Shown: positions 5,943 to 11,521 of the stretch, one piece after another
Layout: each line of letters starts with the position of its first letter
How positions within the stretch are numbered: the first letter of the stretch is position 1
Assembly (NCBI GenBank): GCA_019057775.1
Contig: JAHLWT010000107.1
Coordinates: 1 to 11,521, forward strand
DNA: 11,521 bases
Origin: Promethearchaeota archaeon
Lineage (GTDB): Archaea > Asgardarchaeota > Lokiarchaeia > Sigynarchaeales > SOKP01
Direction: 5' to 3'
Made by a program: the position numbers and the translations under genes
The notes under the pieces: model-generated
Told to the model about the DNA's origin: nothing
The model's database searches: none
What the model saw: the letters and a program-made list of their open reading frames with translations, nothing else

Positions 5943-8900
5943 CTATTTCAACTTCTTTTTAATTTTCAACGTGATGTATATAATCCCGAAAACTAGGATT
6001 AAAGAAAGAAGAATTGGGCTATAGCCAGGAATGTCGGGTTCTTTTTTCTTAATGATTACTTCAGAAAAACCTTGATTCCCTAATGTGTCATTTGCATAAA
6101 ACTTTACTGTATAGTCTCCGGGGGGGATTGCATTCCAATATATGTTATTAATATTACCAGAAATACCACATGGAAACTCTACTATTCCATTATCCAAAGT
6201 ATACCAAATAGCGTCTAAGTTCCCCTCAATTATAGTTAAATCAAAACTTGGAGCTGTATCATAAAATACCTGATTTTGACTAGGATTAGTAATCGTAATT
6301 TGTGGCGCGAGTGTATCTTTTCTAACTTCCACCTCTTCAAATCCAACATTTCCTGAGAGATCATCAGCATAGAATCTAATATCCACTGTTCCATTTGGAC
6401 GATTATTCCAGATTGATAACGCAATTGTTCCGTTTAGGTCAGTAATCGTAGTATTTACTGATCCTCCATCTAAAGTATACCACAAAGAGTTCAAATTTGT
6501 TTCTATAATCGTTAAATCATAAGGTGGAGCAGCAGTTCCTAAAAGAGTATTTATCCCTGGTAAATTGATTGTTATGACAGGCGCAATTAGATCCACAATT
6601 TGAGTTGTATTTACTGTAAAATATCGAATAGCCGATTGATACGTGGTACCTAATAAATCATTTGCAAATACTTGAATTGTATGTACTCCTTCACTTGGCA
6701 TACTAATCGTAGTGTTTCCTAAAATCGTGTTATTAGCTTGCCCATCTAATGAATAACCAATCCAGTCTAGTGCAGTCGAATTTTCAAAACTAAGTAATAG
6801 TCCTTCATTCAAATTATCTCCAATTTCATAACTATCTTGTAGCCCAGTTACGCTAAAAGCATCCAAATATTCATAAACTTGAGTTTGGGTTTCACTCGAT
6901 ATCATACTAAACCTATTCGGACCACTAGTCGGATACGGAGTTTCAAAATCCATATCATATGAAGTATAAATTAAAATACCTTTATCATCATAAATACGAA
7001 ACCTAAACTGGTTTGCACTTAATCCTGCGTATCCTCCATCACAAGATATATCTATAGAATATCTATACCATCTATCTCTCACTAGATTAAGTCCTGTAGA
7101 ATACGTTCCAGTGCTATTTATATACTTAATAATTAGGGTATTTGTTTCAAAGAAGATTTGAAATAAATTACCTTTATTACCACTAAATACTATTCGACTT
7201 ATATAATGTGTACCAGGGATATTTAGTAAGTAATAAAATTCAAATGTGCTATTTCTTGCAATTTCAGAACCACTTTCAGTAAAATTGAAATAAGAAAGAG
7301 CAAGGGCTGAACTTGACCCATCTTTTAAAAGTAACACCTTATTGTGTTTGTTGCCGGCACCATCTATTTTGTTATTAATTACTCCTGTATAGGAATTAAT
7401 CCACTCCGGATTTGTGCCGAACGTGTTATATTCAACATAAGTGGGTGTGGTATCATCAAGAACATCTTCAAACCCATATGTTGCGGGATAATACCCACTC
7501 ATCCCATTTCTATATATTTTATCTTCTGGAGTGATAATATCTATTGGGAAATCAACCGTAAAATACCTCTTATCTGATTGATAAGCGGTTCCTAAAGTTT
7601 CACCGAAAACTTGAAGGTTATGAATACCATCTTCTGGCATGGAAATTGTAGTATTACCGAGAATTGTTCTATTTTGTTGATTATCTAGAGAATACCCAAT
7701 CCAGTCTAGTGCTGTTGAATTATCAAAACTGAGTAATAATCCCTCATTCAAGTTATCTCCAATCACGTAATCATCTTGTAAACCAGTGATACCAAAACCA
7801 TCCAGATAGTGAGAAACATCAGATTGAGATTGCGTTGATAACACGTGATATCTATATGGACCTCCTGTTGGATGGGCAGTTTTCAAATCCAAATCTGCTG
7901 AAGTATAAATCAGATCGCCAGTATCATTATAGATTCGAAATCTAAACTGGTTTGCACCTAATCCAGCATATCCTCCATCACAAGAAATATCAATAGAATA
8001 GCGATACCATCTATCCCACTCCTGATATACTCCTGTGCCGAATTCTCCAGTAGCTGGCGTAATCCTTATTTCGGGGTCATTTGTCGTACCCCATGATTCC
8101 CACTCAAATTCTACCATATTTCCTAAATCACCCCAAATTTCGAAATAACTATGGTAATAAACACCAGTAAGCGTATTACACGTCCAAAATTCAATCGTGC
8201 TATTTCGGCATGATTCGGAACCTTCATTTGTAAAATTAAGCCATCCGTGCGCTGTTCCACTACCAGTCCTATCATACGTTTTTAATACTTTTTCATGTGT
8301 GTTACCCGCTCCATCGGTCCATTTATCAATAACTTTCGAATAAGAGCCAGGACCATCAGGAATTGAGCCCCCCGGGTTGTAGTCACAATAAGAGGGTAAA
8401 GTACTAGTATTTGTCTCTTCAAATCCGTATGTTGCAGGATAATAACCACTCATTGGTTCGGTATATGTTTTATTTTCAGGTGTTATGATATCCATTACAT
8501 TAGCAATAGTAAAATGTCTTATATCCGAATAGTAGTTCAGTCCTAATGAGTCATTCGCGAAAACTTGAATCGTATGCTGTCCTACATCTGGTAATGGAAT
8601 AGTAGTATTTCCCATAACTGTATTTATAGGTTGTCCATCTAAGGAATACCCTTGCCAATCAAGAGAAGTTCTATTCTCATAACTAAGTAGTAATCCTTCA
8701 TACCAGTTATCCCCAATATTGTAATTTGGGTCCCAATCGAATCCAATAGCATCCCAATAGGTAATGTGCCCAAGGGGAGCCGCCCCCGATTCTAAATTTA
8801 CGGAAGTCATATAATCATCATAAACTAAATCATAGTTACCATACTCTACTCCATCTATAAAAATTTTCCATTCTCCTTCACCTAAAGCTTCATAAGCTGG

Positions 8901-11521
8901 TGCTCCAGTATTTCTCCATCTAACCGAAAAATGATACCAAGTATTGGCAGTAAGTCCTGAAGGAATTATATCATACCAAGGACCACCAGCCCAATATTGA
9001 ATACCTGAATCTCCCATTACAAACCATATTTCTTGTCCTGAAACACTATTTAAATCAAACCATAATCTTGTCCCTGGTGTAATTACAGAAACTCTAGCGA
9101 AAAATTCAATAGTTCCATGATCGAGAGCTGATGTAAATGTGTGGTTTACTACAGCACCATAACCATTACTATTGTCGGTCTGTCTTAGGGTTTTGTTATG
9201 TCCTCCTATCCCACTAATTATTTCTGAAGTACAAACAACAGGCCAATCTTGATTTATCCATCCTTCTGGAGATCTCCCATCAGCATCATTTTCAAACCCA
9301 TAAGTTGCAGGGTAATATCCACTCATTGCTTCAGTATAGATCTTATCTTCAGGAGTGATAATATTGAGACTATAAACAGAAAAACGGCGCATATTAGATT
9401 GATGGATGGCCCCTATAGAGTCATTACCAAATACTTTAATAACGTGAGAACCATCATTAGGTAATGGAATTGTTGTATTACCTAATATTGTCTTATTTGC
9501 CTGACCATCTAAAGAATAACCAATCCAGTCTAGTGCAGTCGAATTTTCAAAACTGAGCAGCAAACCTTCATTTAGATTATCTCCGATATTATAATTTGGG
9601 TCCCAAGAATACCCCAAAGCATCAAGCCAAGCGCCATAGTTATTATTACATGCAGACCAATGAGAACCAATCCCAAATCCCGAGAATTCAGTTGGAGCAT
9701 TTTTAAAAGGAAGTGTGTATCCCAATCCATACCATGTATTATCAAGCTGAATTTGCCATCCTCCTTGAGATATATTAAAATCAATTCGAATGTGATACCA
9801 TTTATTAATCATAAAGACATCAGAAGCAATTAGTACTCTTGAACCGTAGTCTCCTCGAAAGAGATCTTGATTTTCAATGACAATCCGTACATCTCCACCA
9901 TCTCCTCTTACATCTATTTTAGTAGCATCGGTGCCTCCATTCGTATCTTTATATAGCCAAAGTTCTACAGTACCTGCAGTAGCGTTATTCTCAAAATTTT
10001 TCGTACCCCCAGAATATTGTGCTCCATCATCAATCTTCCTAACCTCTAGAACTTTATGATGCCCGTCTTTTGTGTCATCAACTTCTACATAACTAGTTCC
10101 ATCCCAATTAAATGCCCAATCATTTGGTAAAGCTCCATCTTTAACATTCTCGAATCCATAAGTAGCTGGATAATACCCACTCATAGGTCCATTATATATT
10201 TTTTCTTCGGGAGTGATAATATCTATGGGAAAATCTACTGTAAAATACCTCTTATCTGATTGATGTGTGGTTCCTAAAGCTTTACCGAACACTTGAATGT
10301 TATGAATACCATCTTCTGGCATGGGAATTGTAGTATTACCGAGAATTGTTCTATTTTGTTGATTATCTAGAGAATACCCAATCCAATCTAGATTGGTGTT
10401 ATTTTCATAACTTAACAGTAAACCCTCGTATAAATTATCTCCGATATTATAGTTAGGATCCCATGAATAGCCAATCGAATCAAAATAAACCAAATAATCA
10501 GGACTAGAACCCCCTCCAGTAGAAAATTGTAGACTATTAAAGGGGAAACCCGATTCTACGGGATTACATAATAATTCGCTGTTCGCCTTAGCTCCATTCA
10601 AATACATCATGTATGAATCCTCAGATAATCCCATATAATATGGAGCCCCTTCCGCTCTAAAGTCAAATCTGAGATGATACCAACTATTATTTTTTATAAT
10701 TCCAAACTCAGGCATAGCAATTAGGACCGTTCCATTTCTAGCTAGTAAATTAGCTCCTGGTGTTATCTGAAAAGAAATTTTTGATTTATAGGGTTCCCGA
10801 AATCCTACAACTATTCCGGCATGGTAATCACTCGTACCTAGCTCAAACCAAAGCTCGATAGTACCGTAAGTTTTATTTTCAAAATTATTTATCACATCCG
10901 CTTTAGCAGAGCCACTGTTATCATATAACTCATATACATTGTTGTGCCCATCATAAGAATCAAGGATTTGTGAATCACAACCTGGTTCATTTTCAGTCCA
11001 CCAACCCTGCGCTTGTTCGCCATATTTATCACTTTCAAATCCATAGGTTGCGGGATAATATCCACTCATTGCTTTAGAATAGACTTTATCTTCAGGAGTG
11101 ATAATATTAATACTATAAACTGAAAAACGGCGTATATTAGATTGATGGATGGTCCCTAAGGAATCATTACCAAATACTCGAATTGAATGTAAACCGTCAA
11201 TGGGCAAAGGTATAGTTGAATTTCCCATAATTGTTCTATTTGATTGACCATCTAAAGAATATCCAATCCAGTCTAGTGCTATTGAATTTTCAAAACTTAG
11301 TAATAGTCCCTCATTCAAATTATCTCCAATCACGTAATTATCCTGTAAACCAGTGATGCTAAAAGCATCCAAATATTGATATTCTTGAGTTTGCGTTTCA
11401 GACGATACCATAGTAATTCTATTCGGCCCACCAGTCGGATGTGAATTTATAAAATCCATATCATACGAAGTATAAATTAAAATACCTTTATCATCATAAA
11501 TACGAAACCTAAACTGGTTTG
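5943..11521 (-). CDS. giant modular Ig/LamG-like surface protein with C-terminal membrane anchor (5' end cut by window)
   Basis: The frame stays open through the right edge. ATG 11459 is internal, because the 20 codons before it (ending in 'IYTSYD') match an internal repeat, so the true start is outside. Residue numbers count from that Met. Modules alternate: LamG/ConA-like jelly rolls (tail of one to 41; then about 118-337, 412-623, 699-913, 989-1231, 1307-1543) and Ig-like domains (about 42-116, 338-409, 624-697, 914-987, 1232-1304, 1544-1617). Two further Ig-like domains (1626-1714, 1717-1805) end in 'FYADDLSG' and 'FYANDTLG' strands. The chain closes with 'DIPGY' (1809-1813), one membrane helix (about 1815-1829) and a Lys tail, resembling archaeal, Loki-type C-terminal sorting signals. 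Many NxS/T sequons suggest N-glycosylation. The protein probably displays glycan- or protein-binding modules outside the cell, for adhesion or partner recognition; the ligand is unknown. Confidence 0.85.
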   Translation of the reverse strand, partial: NQFRFRIYDDKGILIYTSYDMDFINSHPTGGPNRITMVSSETQTQEYQYLDAFSITGLQDNYVIGDNLNEGLLLSFENSIALDWIGYSLDGQSNRTIMGNSTIPLPIDGLHSIRVFGNDSLGTIHQSNIRRFSVYSINIITPEDKVYSKAMSGYYPATYGFESDKYGEQAQGWWTENEPGCDSQILDSYDGHNNVYELYDNSGSAKADVINNFENKTYGTIELWFELGTSDYHAGIVVGFREPYKSKISFQITPGANLLARNGTVLIAMPEFGIIKNNSWYHLRFDFRAEGAPYYMGLSEDSYMMYLNGAKANSELLCNPVESGFPFNSLQFSTGGGSSPDYLVYFDSIGYSWDPNYNIGDNLYEGLLLSYENNTNLDWIGYSLDNQQNRTILGNTTIPMPEDGIHNIQVFGKALGTTHQSDKRYFTVDFPIDIITPEEKIYNGPMSGYYPATYGFENVKDGALPNDWAFNWDGTSYVEVDDTKDGHHKVLEVRKIDDGAQYSGGTKNFENNATAGTVELWLYKDTNGGTDATKIDVRGDGGDVRIVIENQDLFRGDYGSRVLIASDVFMINKWYHIRIDFNISQGGWQIQLDNTWYGLGYTLPFKNAPTEFSGFGIGSHWSACNNNYGAWLDALGYSWDPNYNIGDNLNEGLLLSFENSTALDWIGYSLDGQANKTILGNTTIPLPNDGSHVIKVFGNDSIGAIHQSNMRRFSVYSLNIITPEDKIYTEAMSGYYPATYGFENDADGRSPEGWINQDWPVVCTSEIISGIGGHNKTLRQTDNSNGYGAVVNHTFTSALDHGTIEFFARVSVITPGTRLWFDLNSVSGQEIWFVMGDSGIQYWAGGPWYDIIPSGLTANTWYHFSVRWRNTGAPAYEALGEGEWKIFIDGVEYGNYDLVYDDYMTSVNLESGAAPLGHITYWDAIGFDWDPNYNIGDNWYEGLLLSYENRTSLDWQGYSLDGQPINTVMGNTTIPLPDVGQHTIQVFANDSLGLNYYSDIRHFTIANVMDIITPENKTYTEPMSGYYPATYGFEETNTSTLPSYCDYNPGGSIPDGPGSYSKVIDKWTDGAGNTHEKVLKTYDRTGSGTAHGWLNFTNEGSESCRNSTIEFWTCNTLTGVYYHSYFEIWGDLGNMVEFEWESWGTTNDPEIRITPATGEFGTGVYQEWDRWYRYSIDISCDGGYAGLGANQFRFRIYNDTGDLIYTSADLDLKTAHPTGGPYRYHVLSTQSQSDVSHYLDGFGITGLQDDYVIGDNLNEGLLLSFDNSTALDWIGYSLDNQQNRTILGNTTISMPEDGIHNLQVFGETLGTAYQSDKRYFTVDFPIDIITPEDKIYRNGMSGYYPATYGFEDVLDDTTPTYVEYNTFGTNPEWINSYTGVINNKIDGAGNKHNKVLLLKDGSSSALALSYFNFTESGSEIARNSTFEFYYLLNIPGTHYISRIVFSGNKGNLFQIFFETNTLIIKYINSTGTYSTGLNLVRDRWYRYSIDISCDGGYAGLSANQFRFRIYDDKGILIYTSYDMDFETPYPTSGPNRFSMISSETQTQVYEYLDAFSVTGLQDSYEIGDNLNEGLLLSFENSTALDWIGYSLDGQANNTILGNTTISMPSEGVHTIQVFANDLLGTTYQSAIRYFTVNTTQIVDLIAPVITINLPGINTLLGTAAPPYDLTIIETNLNSLWYTLDGGSVNTTITDLNGTIALSIWNNRPNGTVDIRFYADDLSGNVGFEEVEVRKDTLAPQITITNPSQNQVFYDTAPSFDLTIIEGNLDAIWYTLDNGIVEFPCGISGNINNIYWNAIPPGDYTVKFYANDTLGNQGFSEVIIKKKEPDIPGYSPILLSLILVFGIIYITLKIKKKLK
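6751..6791 (-). repeat. 41-bp identical repeat, copy 1 (copy 2 at 9514-9554)
   Basis: Forty-one identical bases shared with 9514-9554 within the 'FENSTALDWIGYS' part of two Ig-like domains. Confidence 0.8.
6945..7015 (-). repeat. near-identical DNA repeat, copy 1 (copy 2 at 11451-11521)
   Basis: These 71 bases match 11451-11521 with one mismatch (6960 against 11466), including 55 identical bases up to the window edge, 4,506 bp apart. They code for the 'NQFRFRIYDDKG' part of class A LamG units, so the identity may extend beyond the window. Confidence 0.85.
7617..7703 (-). repeat. near-identical DNA repeat, copy 1 (copy 2 at 10299-10385)
   Basis: These 87 bases match 10299-10385 with a single mismatch (7643 against 10325), although the copies lie 2,682 bp apart in the same gene. 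They cover the middle of two Ig-like domains. Synonymous positions are conserved as well, which selection on the protein alone does not explain. Confidence 0.85.
9514..9554 (-). repeat. 41-bp identical repeat, copy 2 (copy 1 at 6751-6791)
   Basis: Partner of the copy at 6751-6791, 2,763 bp apart, in the third Ig-like domain of the visible array. Confidence 0.8.
10299..10385 (-). repeat. near-identical DNA repeat, copy 2 (copy 1 at 7617-7703)
   Basis: Partner of the repeat at 7617-7703; one mismatch in 87 bases. Similarity falls quickly on both sides, where the LamG cores are unrelated at DNA level. Confidence 0.85.
11451..11521 (-). repeat. near-identical DNA repeat, copy 2 (copy 1 at 6945-7015), cut by window edge
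   Basis: Partner of 6945-7015. It shows that the surface-protein frame and its class A LamG unit continue to the right of the window. Confidence 0.85.

Larger units (their letters stand above)
6609..11336 (-). repeat. tandem Ig-LamG module array, periods of 286-317 codons
   Basis: Five copies of a segment reading IITPE...MSGYYPATYGFE begin each LamG-like unit (11034-11105, 10149-10220, 9291-9362, 8418-8489, 7467-7538). Six copies of IGDN..EGLLLS..N...LDW.GYSLD open the Ig-like units. Intervals between successive MSGYYPATYGFE copies are 295, 286, 291 and 317 codons. The LamG cores fall into two classes: class A (units at 7767-8495 and 6831-7541, plus the partial one at the right edge), with 'WYRYSIDISCDGGYAGL' and 'NQFRFRIY'; class B (the other three), with 'WYH' and 'GYSWDPNYNIGDN' or close variants. 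Confidence 0.9.

Noticed and set aside
6236..10059. several 60-77 codon open frames inside the surface-protein gene on both strands
   Set aside because: They are shadows of a repetitive long gene; some recur only because the underlying DNA repeats.
6609..11336. diversity-generating retroelement acting on the LamG cores
   Set aside because: No reverse transcriptase, template repeat or adenine-biased substitution pattern is visible in the window; the cores differ by whole-segment divergence.
6609..11336. CRISPR array
   Set aside because: The repeats are long, protein-coding and kilobases apart, with no short regular spacers.
11457..11459. ATG as the start codon of the surface protein
   Set aside because: The upstream codons remain open and encode a continuation of a LamG-like repeat, and no signal peptide follows this ATG.

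Overview
The window looks like chromosomal DNA from an Asgard archaeon, most likely of the Lokiarchaeia type. This rests on three things: strongly AT-rich DNA; a giant repetitive surface protein ending in an Ile-Pro-Gly-Tyr motif, one membrane helix and a Lys-rich tail (a typical lokiarchaeal C-terminal anchor); and protein modules common in Asgard genomes, namely a longin/roadblock-like domain with an 'SGFLTAL' signature and paired winged helices of PCI-like type. No rRNA or tRNA gene is visible, so the assignment is an inference.

Layout, left to right. (1) Positions 1-772, minus strand: the N-terminal 257 codons of a PLP-dependent class III aminotransferase of the glutamate-1-semialdehyde-aminomutase-like group, cut by the left edge before its PLP lysine. 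(2) Positions 773-1009: a divergent promoter region. (3) Positions 1010-1183, plus strand: a 57-residue Cys-rich protein made of two copies of one putative metal-binding motif. (4) Positions 1211-3790, minus strand: an 859-residue protein joining a RelA/SpoT-like nucleotidyltransferase domain, TPR helices, a SLOG (TRPM/LSDAT-like) nucleotide-sensor domain and an Asgard longin/roadblock-like domain. (5) Positions 3937-5694, minus strand: a four-helix membrane protein whose cytosolic part is winged helix, two helical hairpins, winged helix and a C-terminal TIR domain. (6) Positions 5943-11521, minus strand, open at the right edge: a huge secreted, membrane-anchored protein of alternating Ig-like and LamG/ConA-like modules.

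The most interesting part is the pair 4+5. They lie on one strand 146 bp apart, with the TIR gene upstream. TIR domains often cleave NAD+ to make nucleotide signals, and SLOG domains bind such signals; this division of labour is known from the Thoeris defence system. Here the SLOG domain is fused not to a SIR2 NADase but to a RelA/SpoT-like transferase and to a module of the kind that interacts with small GTPases in Asgard archaea. A working hypothesis is a membrane-tethered TIR sensor that makes a nucleotide signal, read by the SLOG domain, which switches a RelA/SpoT-like effector. This may be a stress or immune pathway and is unproven.

The surface protein has near-constant module borders (invariant 'MSGYYPATYGFE' and 'EGLLLS' segments) around strongly divergent LamG-like cores. 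Several border segments are almost identical at DNA level over 40-90 bp although kilobases apart, which points to recent duplication or gene conversion and possibly to cassette shuffling.
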